Below, piece by piece: positions 8,812 to 17,636 of a stretch of DNA of 64,000 bases. The DNA is from an uncultured Collinsella sp. Lineage in GTDB: Bacteria; Actinomycetota; Coriobacteriia; Coriobacteriales; Coriobacteriaceae. Position numbers and translations under genes: made by a program. Position 1 is the first letter of the stretch. Every line of letters begins with the position of its first letter. The stretch covers positions 1 to 64,000 of the forward strand of contig CABUTO010000001.1 in assembly GCA_902494535.1 (NCBI GenBank), given 5' to 3'. Under the pieces are notes generated by a model. That model was not told the origin of the DNA. It made no database searches and saw nothing but the letters and a program-made list of their open reading frames with translations.

Positions 8812-11238
8812 TTACGCGTGCCAGATCTCGTCGCGGTACTCGCGAATGGTGCGGTCGCTCGAGAACCAGCCGGAGGAGGCGGTGTTGAGCAGCGCCTTGC
8901 GGTTCCAGGTCTCCTGGTCGCCGTAGCTGTTCGTGAGCTTCTCCCACGCATCCACGTAGCTGCGGAAGTCTGCCATGACCAGGTCGGGGTCGTTGTTGTT
9001 CATGAGCTCGTTGTAGATGCTCTCGAAGTTGCCCGAAAGACCCGCAAAGGTGTTGTCCTTGAGCTCGTCCATCACGCAGCCCAGACGCTCGCGATCGCCG
9101 TTGAGGGTATCCCACGCAAAGTAGCTGTTGGATGCCCAGAGCTGCTCGACCTCGGGGGCGGTCAGGCCAAAGATGGCCTCGTTCTCGCGGCCGGCCAGGT
9201 CGGCGATCTCGATGTTGGCGCCGTCGAGGGTGCCCAGCGTAATGGCGCCGTTCATCATGAGCTTCATGTTGGACGTGCCCGAGGCCTCCTTACCGGCCGT
9301 GGAGATCTGCTCCGAGATCTCGGCGGCAGGGTAGATGAGCTGGGCGTTGCTCACGCGGAAGTTGGGGATAAAGCAGACCTTCATGACCTCGTTCACGCGG
9401 GCATCGTTGTTGATGACGTCGGCCACGGAGTTAATGAGGCGGATGGTCTCCTTAGCAAAGGTGTAGCTCGAGGCAGCCTTGCCGCTAAAGATGAAGGTCG
9501 TCGGCGTCACGTGGAAGTTGGGATCGGCGATGCGACGGTTGTAGATGTCCATTACCTTCATGATATTCATGAGCTGACGCTTGTAGGCGTGGAAGCGCTT
9601 AACCTGAACATCGAAGACGGTGTTGGGATCAATAACCAGACCGGTCTCGGCCTTAACGTAGGCGGCCAGGCGCTCCTTGTTGGCGCGCTTGGAGGCACCC
9701 ACGGCCTTCAGGAACTCGGTGTCGTTCTGGAAACCTTTAAGCTTCTCCAGCTCAAAGGCGTCCTTGAGCCAGCCGTCGCCAATGGCATCGGTGACGAGCT
9801 TGGCGTAGGTGGGGTTGGCCTCGGCAAAGAAGCGACGGTGCGAGATACCGTTGGTCTTGTTGTTGAACTTCTCGGGCGTCAGGGCATAGAAGTCCTTGAG
9901 CACGATGTTCTTGATGATGTCGGAGTGGATCTTGGCCACGCCGTTGACGCTATGGCTGCAGATCACGGACAGGTTGGCCATGCGAATCTCGCCGTCCCAC
10001 AGGATGGCGGTCTGGCGCAGACGCTCCTGCCAGCCCTCCTGCGTGGTGTCGAACGACTCGTGCCAACGACGGCTGATCTCGTCGATGATCTGGTACACGC
10101 GGGGGAGGAGCTTGGAGAACGTGCCGATGGGCCACTTCTCCAGAGCCTCGGGCAGGATGGTGTGGTTGGTGTAGCTCACGACCTGCGTCACGATGTTCCA
10201 GGCGTCATCCCACTCAAGTTTCTTCTCGTCGATGAGGATACGCATGAGCTCGGGGCCGCACATGGCGGGGTGGGTGTCGTTGGTATGGATGGCCACAAAC
10301 TGCGGCAGCAGCTCCCAGTTCTCGCCGTGCTCCTTCTCAAAGGTGTCGAGCAGGCTGTAGATGCCGGCCGAAACAAACAGGTACTCCTGCTTCAGGCGCA
10401 GCAGACGGCCGTGCTCACCGGCGTCGTTGGGGTAGAGGATGGCGCTGATGGCCTCGGCCTCGGCGCGCTCGGCATCGGCCTGGGCGTAGTCGCCGCGGTT
10501 GAAGGCCTCCAGGTCAAAGTGCTCCTCGACCGGCTCGGCAGCCCACACACGCAGCTTGTTGACGGTTTCGCCGGCATAGCCCACCACGGGGATGTCATAA
10601 GGGACGGCCAGGATGTCCTGCGTGTCCACCGTGCGGTAGAACGTGCGGCCGTTCTCCTCAAAGCCCTCAACATGGCCACCAAACTTGATGGTCACGGCCT
10701 TGTCCTGACGGCGGACCTCCCAGGGATAGCCGTGGGTGAGCCACTCGTCGGTAGCTTCGACTTGGCTGCCGTTGACGATCTCCTGCTTAAACAGGCCGTA
10801 GCGGTAGCGCATGCCGTTGCCATAGCCGGCGATGCCCTCGGCTGCCATGGAATCCAGGAAGCATGCGGCAAGACGGCCCAGGCCGCCGTTGCCCAGCGCC
10901 GGATCGGGCTCCTGGTTCTCGATGACGGACAAGTCAAAGCCCATGTCGTCAAGCGCCTCGGCGACCATGTCGCGCACGCCAAAGTTGAGCAGGTAGTTGT
11001 CGAGCAAGCGACCGATCAAAAACTCGATCGAGAAGTAGTACACGCGCTTTTTGCCCTCGGCGGTGGCGCGGGCGTCGCTCTTGGTGGCAACGGTGCGGGC
11101 CTTCTCGGCCACGAGCTTAGCCAGGGCGTTAAAGCGGTCGAGGTCGCTGGCGGCCTCGACGCTCTTACCGCTGATGCTCATGACGGCATCGCGATAGAGC
11201 TCGGTAAACTCCTGCTTGTTGTCGAAGATCTTATTCAT
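8812..11238 (-). CDS. glgP: Glycogen phosphorylase
   Basis: This 808-residue GT35 enzyme releases glucose-1-phosphate from glycogen using phosphate and PLP. Recognisable parts are RVYYFSIEFLIGRLL near residue 75, NGGLGRLAACFLDS near residue 117, and the PLP-lysine segment EASGTSNMKLMMNGA followed by LGTLDGAN near residue 645. Full length for the family. An AAAGGAA site precedes the ATG. Finding synthesis and breakdown in one operon fits a turnover cycle rather than pure storage. Confidence 0.95.
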   Translation of the reverse strand: MNKIFDNKQEFTELYRDAVMSISGKSVEAASDLDRFNALAKLVAEKARTVATKSDARATAEGKKRVYYFSIEFLIGRLLDNYLLNFGVRDMVAEALDDMGFDLSVIENQEPDPALGNGGLGRLAACFLDSMAAEGIAGYGNGMRYRYGLFKQEIVNGSQVEATDEWLTHGYPWEVRRQDKAVTIKFGGHVEGFEENGRTFYRTVDTQDILAVPYDIPVVGYAGETVNKLRVWAAEPVEEHFDLEAFNRGDYAQADAERAEAEAISAILYPNDAGEHGRLLRLKQEYLFVSAGIYSLLDTFEKEHGENWELLPQFVAIHTNDTHPAMCGPELMRILIDEKKLEWDDAWNIVTQVVSYTNHTILPEALEKWPIGTFSKLLPRVYQIIDEISRRWHESFDTTQEGWQERLRQTAILWDGEIRMANLSVICSHSVNGVAKIHSDIIKNIVLKDFYALTPEKFNNKTNGISHRRFFAEANPTYAKLVTDAIGDGWLKDAFELEKLKGFQNDTEFLKAVGASKRANKERLAAYVKAETGLVIDPNTVFDVQVKRFHAYKRQLMNIMKVMDIYNRRIADPNFHVTPTTFIFSGKAASSYTFAKETIRLINSVADVINNDARVNEVMKVCFIPNFRVSNAQLIYPAAEISEQISTAGKEASGTSNMKLMMNGAITLGTLDGANIEIADLAGRENEAIFGLTAPEVEQLWASNSYFAWDTLNGDRERLGCVMDELKDNTFAGLSGNFESIYNELMNNNDPDLVMADFRSYVDAWEKLTNSYGDQETWNRKALLNTASSGWFSSDRTIREYRDEIWHA

Positions 11239-11332
11239 ACGTTCCTTTCCCCCGGGGATGTTTCTCCCGGAACGGTTATGACTTGTATCCTACGCCTCGC
11301 CGAGGCGGGTAATTACAGCTGTAACGGCTTTG

Positions 11333-13597
11333 TTACGCATCCTTGGCAGACGACTTAACAGAAGCAGACTTGGCCTTGGTAGCGGCCTTTTTGGCAGCCG
11401 GCTTCTTGGTCGCGGTAGCCTTAGCAGCGGTCTTTGCGGTGGCCTTCGCCTTGGCCTTGGTGGTCGTAGCCTTCGCCTTAGCCGGAGCCTTCTTAGCGGC
11501 CGCGGGCTTGGGCTTTACCGTGGACGTACGCTTTTTGGTCGCAGCCTTGGGAGCCTCGACCACCGGCGGCTTGTAGCTGCTGGGACCGCGGCGCTTAAGC
11601 ACCACGCCAGCCAGACCGGGCGCCTTGATCTCAATGGAGTCCATCTGCCCGTTCCAGGGATAGGGCTCGCTCGAGCAGGTGTAGGGCTCCTCGCCGGCAT
11701 AGCCGCTGCCGCCAAACTCGGGACGGTCGGAGTCGAAAATGACCTCCCAGTCACCCTCGCGCGGCACGCCAACGCGGAAGCTCTCATAGCTCGCCGGGTC
11801 AAAGTTGATCAGGATCACCAGGTCGTTGTCGATGTCCTCGCCCTGGCGCACAAAGCTCACAATGGACTGCTTGGAGTTGTCCGCATCGATCCAGGTAAAG
11901 CCGTCGTCGGTGTAGCCGCGCTCGTACAGGGCGGGCTCGGAGGTGTACAGGTGGTTGAGCGCCTTGATAAACGCCTGATGATGACGGTGGGTCTCGTACT
12001 CCTCGGTCAGGAACCACTGGATGGACTCGTAGTAGCGCCACTCAATAAACTGGCCGATCTCGTTGCCCATAAAGTTGAGCTTGGCACCGGGATGCGTCAT
12101 CTGGTAGAAGGCCAGCGTGCGCAGACCGGCAAACTGGCGCCACCAGTCGCCCGGCATGCGGCCGATGAGCGAGCACTTGCCGTGCACGACCTCGTCGTGG
12201 CTCAGGGGGCAAATGAAGTTCTCGGTAAAGGCGTACATGATCGAGAACGTGAGCAGGCCGTGGTTGCCGGGGCGCCACGGAAAATCGGTCTGCATGTAGT
12301 GCAGGGTGTCGTTCATCCAGCCCATGTCCCACTTGTAGTGGAAGCCCAGGCCGCCGTCCTGCGGCGGATAGGTCACGAGCGGCCACGCGGTGGACTCCTC
12401 GGCCATCATCATCACGTCGGGGTAGTGCGCCTCTACAGCGCAGTTGACCTGACGGATAAACGCACTGGCGTCCAGGTCCTCCTCGGTGCCGTACTTGTTG
12501 AACTTCTTTTGGCCCGGATCGTCGATGCCAAAGTTGAGGTACAGCATGCTGGAAACGCCGTCCATGCGGATGCCGTCCACGTGGAAGTTCTCGAGCCAGT
12601 ACAGCACGTTGGAGACCAGGAAGGAGCGGACCTCGCCGCGGGCGAAGTCAAACTTGTGCGTGCCCCAGTTGGGGTGAATCTCGTGCTCAAACAGCATGTG
12701 GCCGTTAAAGGTGGCAAGGCCGTGGGAGTCGGCGCAAAAACCGCCGGGTACCCAGTCCATGATCACGCCGATGCCCGCCTCGTGGCACGCATCGATAAAG
12801 TGCATGAGCTGCTGCGGGTTGCCGTAGCGTGACGTGGCGGCGTAGTAACCGGTCGTCTGGTAGCCCCAGGAGCCGTCAAAGGGATGCTCCATAAGCGGCA
12901 TGACCTCGATATGCGTGTAGCCCATGTCGCGCACGTAGTCCACGAGCTCCACCGACAGGTCGTCGTAGGTGTAGAACTCGCCGCGCTGCGCGGGGAAGGG
13001 GTCCATGGGGCCGGGGTAGTTGCCGTATTCGTCCGGCTCGCCCTGCGGCGCGTCGCCGTGGCGCTTCCACGAGCCAATATGCATCTCGTAGATGTTAAGC
13101 GGCTGCGACATGTGGTTGTGGCCGGCGCGGCGCTTGAGCCACGCGGCGTCGTTCCAGTTGTAGCCATCTAGGGTCCACAGCACGCTCGCCGTTCCCGGAG
13201 GGCACTCGGCCTTAAAGGCGTACGGATCGGCCTTGTAGAGCTTTTCGCCCTCGTTGGTCTCGATAAGGTACTTATAGAGCTGACCTTGCTCGGCACCAGG
13301 AATAAAGCCTTCCCAAATAGCGCTCGTATGCATGGGCACCAGCGGGTTGGCTTCCTCGTCCCAGTCGTTAAATTCGCCAATGACATGGACGCTCTTTACG
13401 TCGGGCGCCCAAACGCAAAAACGCCAGCCGCGCGTACGGTTCTGCGTGTCGGGGTGAGCGCCCATCTTTTCCCAGCTGCGCTCCCACGTGCCGATGCCAA
13501 ATAGGTAGACATCGTCCTTGGTGAGCTCCGGTGCGTGCGGGGCGGCTTTGCGGGTAGCAGGCTTTTTGGTTGCTGGCTTTAGCTTTGTATCGCTCAC
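11333..13597 (-). CDS. glgB: 1,4-alpha-glucan branching enzyme with Lys/Ala-rich C-terminal tail
   Basis: GH13_9 branching enzyme with an N-terminal CBM48 domain (WEKMGAHPDTQN, RFCVWAPDVKSVHVIGEFNDW). The catalytic signatures are VMDWVPGGF, VDGIRMDGVSSMLY, MMMAEESTAWP and CPLSHDEVVHGK. The common core ends near residue 660. About 80 residues of KPAAAKKAPAKAKATTTKAK-like sequence follow, similar in style to the GlgA tail, and a shorter Lys/Ala stretch occurs at the N-terminus. The GTG at 13597 is preferred because GGGA lies 6 bases upstream; ATGs at 13609 and 13612 are possible. It is first in the glg operon, behind a motif-rich promoter region shared with a divergent HAD gene. Confidence 0.93.
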   Translation of the reverse strand: MSDTKLKPATKKPATRKAAPHAPELTKDDVYLFGIGTWERSWEKMGAHPDTQNRTRGWRFCVWAPDVKSVHVIGEFNDWDEEANPLVPMHTSAIWEGFIPGAEQGQLYKYLIETNEGEKLYKADPYAFKAECPPGTASVLWTLDGYNWNDAAWLKRRAGHNHMSQPLNIYEMHIGSWKRHGDAPQGEPDEYGNYPGPMDPFPAQRGEFYTYDDLSVELVDYVRDMGYTHIEVMPLMEHPFDGSWGYQTTGYYAATSRYGNPQQLMHFIDACHEAGIGVIMDWVPGGFCADSHGLATFNGHMLFEHEIHPNWGTHKFDFARGEVRSFLVSNVLYWLENFHVDGIRMDGVSSMLYLNFGIDDPGQKKFNKYGTEEDLDASAFIRQVNCAVEAHYPDVMMMAEESTAWPLVTYPPQDGGLGFHYKWDMGWMNDTLHYMQTDFPWRPGNHGLLTFSIMYAFTENFICPLSHDEVVHGKCSLIGRMPGDWWRQFAGLRTLAFYQMTHPGAKLNFMGNEIGQFIEWRYYESIQWFLTEEYETHRHHQAFIKALNHLYTSEPALYERGYTDDGFTWIDADNSKQSIVSFVRQGEDIDNDLVILINFDPASYESFRVGVPREGDWEVIFDSDRPEFGGSGYAGEEPYTCSSEPYPWNGQMDSIEIKAPGLAGVVLKRRGPSSYKPPVVEAPKAATKKRTSTVKPKPAAAKKAPAKAKATTTKAKAKATAKTAAKATATKKPAAKKAATKAKSASVKSSAKDA

Positions 13598-13809
13598 GTT
13601 TGATCCCATCATGACGCGGCAGCGTGTTGCCTTGGTGACTAGATGCGAAAGGTCCAAGGCTGCACGAATCGAAGGGACGGCAATAGTTCTATGATTCGTT
13701 CCACCTCGCGTGCTCGGTGGAACTTTCGGCAGAAACTACGATAACACCTGTACGTTAGTTTTATGGACGAAAGCGGATTTGCGAGGGCGTTTAATCGGTA
13801 AGCGACATG

Positions 13810-13921
13810 TTTATACCACTGGCAGAATTGCCGTGGTAAAACCCTTGACAGTTTTACCAATTAGGGTTTCAAAACTGATAGGCTTACGTTTGGTAAAACG
13901 TTTTTAGCAGGTTGTTTACCA
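13810..13921. promoter_or_regulatory. Divergent promoter region with four TGGTAAAAC-type operator copies
   Basis: The glgB-HAD intergenic region holds TGGTAAAAC at 13834-13842, its complement GTTTTACCA at 13851-13859, TGGTAAAAC again at 13891-13899, and GTTTACCA at 13914-13921. On the minus strand TATAAA (13811-13816) is a good -10 for glgB, and its -35 would overlap the first copy. TTGACA at 13845-13850 sits between copies. The arrangement suggests one regulator controlling both directions. The same motif lies before the GH13-GH77 gene. Confidence 0.5.
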
Positions 13922-13943
13922 TTTGACATCGAAAGGCTCGTTT

Positions 13944-14633
13944 ATGAACCACATCGCTGCTCCAGGTGTTGCTTTTATTTTCGATTGCGACGGAACATTG
14001 ATTAATAGCTCCCCCGTCTGGGGCCATGCGCAAACCGAGTTATTGCGCTGTCATGGCGTTGACGTAACGGTCGACGATTTTGCCCAGTTTGAGCATTTGT
14101 CGCTCGAGGACGAGTGCAAGGCCTACCACGACACGTGGGGCATTGGCGCGAATGGCGAGGAGGTCTACCGCGAGCTGGGCGAGATTTTGATTGATGGGTA
14201 CTCCAAGGTGCCGCCGCGCGAGGGGCTCCTCGCGTTTCTGGAGCAGGCGAAGGCGGCGGGCATTGCCATGTGCGTGGCCACGTCCACGCCGGCCGAACTG
14301 GTGCAGTCCGCCCTTGCGGCTGCTGGCCTTGATCGCTATATGGAGTTTATTACCACGACGGGTGAGGCGGGACGCTCCAAGCAGTTCCCCGATGTGTACG
14401 AGCTGGCGTTGCGTCGCCTGGAAGGGCGCCACGGACACAAGTTTGAGCGCGCGTGGGTGTTTGAGGACGCCGTCTTTGGACTTAAGAGCTCTGGCGCCGC
14501 AGGCTTTAAGCGCGTTGGCATCCATGACCCTCACGGCCGTATGGAGCGCGACGAGGTGCGCGCCAACTGCGACATCTTTATCGACAGCTATGAGGACCTT
14601 GACCTGGCCCACGTTCTTGAGTTTGAGGGTTAG
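13944..14633 (+). CDS. HAD-family phosphatase
   Basis: This 229-residue HAD-superfamily hydrolase of the beta-phosphoglucomutase-like subgroup has motif I FIFDCDGTLINS at residues 10-21, motif II CVATSTP with its Thr/Ser, a motif III Lys (SKQFPDVYELAL) and motif IV FEDAVFGL. A helical cap of about 65 residues lies between motifs I and II. The ATG at 13944 is preceded by GAAAGG at good spacing. It is divergent from glgB with shared operator-like motifs, so a sugar-phosphate substrate is plausible, but the specificity cannot be read from sequence. The next gene begins 9 bases after its stop. Confidence 0.8.
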   Translation: MNHIAAPGVAFIFDCDGTLINSSPVWGHAQTELLRCHGVDVTVDDFAQFEHLSLEDECKAYHDTWGIGANGEEVYRELGEILIDGYSKVPPREGLLAFLEQAKAAGIAMCVATSTPAELVQSALAAAGLDRYMEFITTTGEAGRSKQFPDVYELALRRLEGRHGHKFERAWVFEDAVFGLKSSGAAGFKRVGIHDPHGRMERDEVRANCDIFIDSYEDLDLAHVLEFEG

Positions 14634-14642
14634 GCGAGGGCC

Positions 14643-15284
14643 GTGGCTTGCAAAGTATTAGTGGTTTGCGGCTCGCCGGTGGTGGCAAGCCCCGAGTTGC
14701 TGCGCCACCTGGCAGGGGAGTGCGACCACATCGTAGCCGTAGACCGCGGCCTGGACGCCCTGTTGGTCGCTGGCCTGAGCTGCGACGTCTACGTGGGAGA
14801 CGCCGACACCGTAAGCGATGAGGGACGCGCTCTGGTCGATGCCGCTGCCGATTTTGAAGTGGAACGCCACAACCCCTACAAGGACTACACTGACCTGGCA
14901 TTGGCGTTAGACGCGGTCCGCCGTCGCTGGCCCGGCGCCGAGGTGGTGGCAACCTGCGCCACCGGAGGCCGCCCGGACATGGCACTGTCTGTGTTAGGGC
15001 TACTGGCAGGTTATGCGGACGCCCCCGTCTGGATCGAAGAAGACGAAGTGACGGCCAGAATCCTGCACCAGGACGAGACCTGGACCATCCAGGGCGCCGA
15101 GGGCAAAGCCTTCTCCATCATTGCCATAGCCCCCAACACCGAGGTAAGCGAACACGGCCTAGAATGGGAACTGGATCATTCCCCCCTAGGCTTGTTAGCC
15201 GACACGGGCATCTCTAATGTCGTAAGGAAAACGGCTAAGATCCAAGTCCACCAAGGCGTCGCAATCGCCTACCTCTACAAGTGA
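14643..15284 (+). CDS. thiN: Thiamine diphosphokinase
   Basis: This 213-residue thiamine pyrophosphokinase transfers pyrophosphate from ATP to thiamine. N-terminal catalytic features are AVDRGLDALL, YVGDADTVS, and ERHNPYKDYTDLALAL, where KDxTD binds metal and substrate. TGGRPDMALSVLG follows, and the C-terminal beta-sandwich carries the thiamine pocket. The GTG start is supported by GCGAGGG upstream. It follows the HAD gene by 9 bases, so they are probably co-transcribed. Confidence 0.85.
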   Translation: MACKVLVVCGSPVVASPELLRHLAGECDHIVAVDRGLDALLVAGLSCDVYVGDADTVSDEGRALVDAAADFEVERHNPYKDYTDLALALDAVRRRWPGAEVVATCATGGRPDMALSVLGLLAGYADAPVWIEEDEVTARILHQDETWTIQGAEGKAFSIIAIAPNTEVSEHGLEWELDHSPLGLLADTGISNVVRKTAKIQVHQGVAIAYLYK

Positions 15285-15406
15285 GGCATCGCCGCGTTAG
15301 GGTTTTTCGGGACGGTGGACGTGTAGGAAAACCCGTAAGTAAGACAATCAACTCAAAAAAGTTCTTGCACGGCACGCCAACTTCCCCTATAGTACTACCT
15401 CGTCAC

Positions 15407-15482
15407 GGGGGCGTAGCTCAGCTGGGAGAGCGCTTGACTGGCAGTCAAGAGGTCAGGGGTTCGATCCCCCTCGTCTCCACCA
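15407..15482 (+). tRNA. tRNA-Ala (GGC anticodon)
   Basis: The cloverleaf can be folded by eye. The 7-bp acceptor is GGGGGCG/CGTCTCC with two G-U pairs, the D arm is GCTCAGCTGGGAGAGC, the anticodon arm is CTTGA-CTGGCAG-TCAAG with anticodon GGC, and the T arm is AGGGG-TTCGATC-CCCCT. CCA is encoded. It is followed at once by a terminator and lies at the left edge of the capsule locus. Confidence 0.95.
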
Positions 15483-15492
15483 TCGTGAATGC

Positions 15493-15525
15493 AAAGGCCT
15501 TCGGGAAACCGGAGGCCTTTTTCAT
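15493..15525 (+). terminator. Terminator after tRNA-Ala
   Basis: AAAGGCCT and AGGCCTTT form a stem around a GC-containing loop, followed by TTTTT (15518-15522). Confidence 0.8.
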
Positions 15526-16014
15526 ACGTGTCCATTCCACATACCAAAGTGACACCCGCGTCCACTCCGCAAAAAGTTGCGCAATTACCTTCCCGGTTTT
15601 GTACAAAGTTTGTTAGCCAAACATAATAATTTGAGCAATTCGCGCCGCCAGCAATACAACTCAGGCGGTGCCCACCAACCCACACACCACCATAAACCTG
15701 CGGCTATGTGCGCAAGACGGTACAATATCCCTCATAATCACGGCAAATAAACGATATGTTGCTCAACACACCCCAAAACGTATGGGCCACCTGCTGTGCT
15801 AGGATACCTAACGTTACATGGGTTCAACTGTGCTCACGGCTCCAGCAAGCCGCAAAGCGCAGGGTCGATCAGTATCCGGCCGTAACGGCGGTGCCAGAAA
15901 AACCACGAGCTCCAATTATCGTCGTCACGTGTTTTGCATCGAATGACTCTGTTCTTGTCTATGTGCAAGCTGTTCATTTGAATCGAAATTTCATGACAAT
16001 TCGCAGCAGTCCTG

Positions 16015-16074
16015 CAGCTGTTTGCGTGCGGTCCAGTTTTGTTCCCGCTTGACTGGGCCGCACGCAGCCAGCTG
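16015..16074 (+). ncRNA. Leader hairpin 1 (20 bp) upstream of loaP
   Basis: CAGCTG (16015-16020) pairs with CAGCTG (16069-16074), followed by a 3x3 internal loop. Then GCGTGCGGTCCAGT (16024-16037) pairs with ACTGGGCCGCACGC (16052-16065), 14 bp with one G-U. The terminal loop is 14 nt and no T tract follows. This is a very stable RNA element of unknown role. Confidence 0.55.
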
Positions 16075-16171
16075 GGGACGCGGTCTAATTTGCGATACAC
16101 GTCCGCGTCTCTAGCCACTGCACTCATACATACCGTTCACGGTGGGGCAGAGCCACGTGCTTGTCTAACTG

Positions 16172-16244
16172 GGCTCAGGGTTTGAATATGGAGCGCCTTC
16201 GCGCACAAGCGCCCTGGCGAAGCCATACCCAAACCCCGTGAGCC
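16172..16244 (+). ncRNA. Leader hairpin 2 immediately upstream of loaP
   Basis: GGCTCA (16172-16177) pairs with TGAGCC (16239-16244), and GGGTTTG (16178-16184) with CAAACCC (16230-16236) across a 2-nt bulge. TATGG (16187-16191) pairs with CCATA (16223-16227), and CTTCGC (16197-16202) with GCGAAG (16217-16222). The whole is a 73-nt extended hairpin ending 30 bases before the loaP start. It could be a protein-binding RNA element for LoaP or a control on loaP translation. Confidence 0.55.
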
Positions 16245-16273
16245 ACACGTAAGACAGCAAGGGGGTGGTGCTC

Positions 16274-16819
16274 GTGTGGTATGTGATCCAGGTCATTAAC
16301 GGTCGCGAAGACGTAATGCGCGAGCGCATTGAGTGTGTGGTGCCGGCTGGCGCCATGCAGGAGCTCTTTTATCCCCAATTTCAAACCGAGATCAAGGTGC
16401 ACGGCGAATGGGTCGATACGACCAAGCCGCTCTTTCCCGGTTATCTTATCTGCGATACGGCAGATCCTCGCACCGTGCAACAGTATCTGCTGCGCATGGA
16501 TGACTTTGCCCGGGTGCTATCCCAGGACGGTCAGTTTGTGCCGCTGGCAAAAGAAGAGGTACAGCTTATTGGCAGCTTTACTCATGCGGGAGACCGCGTA
16601 GTGCCCATGAGCGAGGCCTTAAAGGACGGCGACCAGGTCGTAGTGACGGCAGGTCCGCTGCTGGGCCACGAAGGCCTTATCAAAACCATTAACAGACGCA
16701 AGAGCACTGCTTATTTGGAGCTCGACCTGTGCGGCCGACGCGTAACTACGCGCGTTGGCCTTGCTGTGCTTTCGGCCGAGCAGCGCGTAATGCGAAATCT
16801 TAAAAAGGCGATCGCCTAA
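16274..16819 (+). CDS. loaP: LoaP-type NusG paralogue, transcription antiterminator
   Basis: This protein of about 181 residues begins WYVIQVINGREDVMRERI, the NGN domain start typical of LoaP/RfaH/UpxY specialised NusG proteins. LFPGYLICDT lies in the middle, and a C-terminal KOW domain (DGDQVVVTAGPLLGHEGLI) follows. Such proteins load on RNA polymerase and let it read through long polysaccharide operons; LoaP members bind an RNA hairpin in the target leader. The GTG at 16274 is favoured because AGGGGG ends 8 bases before it; upstream in-frame GTGs at 16265 and 16268 overlap that site. It is the first gene of the capsule locus and is preceded by two long hairpins. Confidence 0.85.
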   Translation: MWYVIQVINGREDVMRERIECVVPAGAMQELFYPQFQTEIKVHGEWVDTTKPLFPGYLICDTADPRTVQQYLLRMDDFARVLSQDGQFVPLAKEEVQLIGSFTHAGDRVVPMSEALKDGDQVVVTAGPLLGHEGLIKTINRRKSTAYLELDLCGRRVTTRVGLAVLSAEQRVMRNLKKAIA

Positions 16820-16874
16820 GTGCAGGCGACTGTTTAACGGGACAGGGAGGATCCCCGGGGGCGGGCACGTTGAC

Positions 16875-17636
16875 TTGAAAGAAATAGTGTCAGACAAAAC
16901 TGAAAATTCAGTAGAAGCGCCGGTAGGGGCCTCGCTGGTTGCCCAAGCCATGAGCGGCGGCGACTCGAGCATGCGCTACAAGGCCATGCAGGCCGTGAAG
17001 GACTGGGGCAACTCGCGCCTTGCCTACCGCACAGCCAAGCGCGCCTTCGACATCGTGTTTAGCGGCTGCGTGCTGGCCGCCATCGCCATACCCAGCCTGG
17101 TGCTGGCCGCGGCCATCCGCCTGGAGAGCGAGGGCAACCCGTTCTACAGCCAGATCCGCGTGGGGCAGACCCACCGCGACGGCAGGCTGTCCACCTTCCG
17201 CATGTGGAAGTTCCGCAGCATGTACAAAGACGCCGACGAGCGCCTCGCCGAGCTCAAGGGACAGAACGAGATCGACGGCGCCATGTTCAAGATGAAGGAC
17301 GACCCCCGCGTCACCAAGATCGGCAAGTTCATCCGCAAGCACTCCATCGACGAGTTCCCGCAGTTCGTGAACGTGTTCCTGGGACAGATGTCCGTAGTCG
17401 GGCCCAGGCCGCCGCTGCCCAACGAGGTGGCCGAGTATACCGAGTACGACCTGCAGCGCTTGGCCGTGAAGCCCGGCATCACCGGCTGGTGGCAGGTGAC
17501 GGAGCGCAATTCGACCGGGTTCGACGGCATGGTCCGCCGAGACCTGGAGTACATCGCCAACCGGGGCATTTTTACCGACCTCAAGATCGTTGTCCTCACA
17601 GTGATCGAGGTCATCACCGGTAAGGGTGCGTGCTAA
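16875..17636 (+). CDS. Undecaprenyl-phosphate sugar-1-phosphate transferase
   Basis: This 253-residue bacterial sugar transferase (WcaJ/RfbP/CapM-type catalytic domain) starts repeat-unit assembly by moving a hexose-1-phosphate to the lipid carrier. One hydrophobic segment lies near residues 60-80 (DIVFSGCVLAAIAIPSLVLA). The catalytic core follows: FRMWKFRSMYKDADERL, ITKIGKFIRKHSIDEFPQ-like sequence, VGPRPPLPNEV and KPGITGWWQV. The large N-terminal membrane domain of WcaJ is absent, as in the short PglC-like forms. The TTG at 16875 gives the longest frame; an internal ATG at 16950 is an alternative. The stop overlaps the next start (TAATG). Confidence 0.88.
   Translation: MKEIVSDKTENSVEAPVGASLVAQAMSGGDSSMRYKAMQAVKDWGNSRLAYRTAKRAFDIVFSGCVLAAIAIPSLVLAAAIRLESEGNPFYSQIRVGQTHRDGRLSTFRMWKFRSMYKDADERLAELKGQNEIDGAMFKMKDDPRVTKIGKFIRKHSIDEFPQFVNVFLGQMSVVGPRPPLPNEVAEYTEYDLQRLAVKPGITGWWQVTERNSTGFDGMVRRDLEYIANRGIFTDLKIVVLTVIEVITGKGAC

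Larger units (their letters stand above)
15530..16264 (+). promoter_or_regulatory. Long untranslated leader upstream of loaP
   Basis: About 735 bases with no convincing coding frame lie between the tRNA terminator and loaP. The first half is plain; TACAAT at about 15720 and TAATCA at 15734 are possible -10 elements. The second half carries two strong hairpins, annotated separately. I found no ops/JUMPstart sequence. The length and structures suggest a regulated RNA leader for the capsule operon. Confidence 0.4.

Noticed and set aside
7531..11358. A 1275-codon open frame on the plus strand across glgC and glgP
   Set aside because: It is antisense to well-supported glycogen genes; high GC keeps the opposite frame open, and the translation is low-complexity Val/Ala/Gly/His-rich.
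15407..15482. tRNA-Ala as an integration site for the capsule locus
   Set aside because: No repeated 3' tRNA end or integrase was found in the window.
15530..16264. ops/JUMPstart element for RfaH-type loading
   Set aside because: No GGCGGTAGC-type sequence; the antiterminator is LoaP-like, which uses an RNA hairpin instead.
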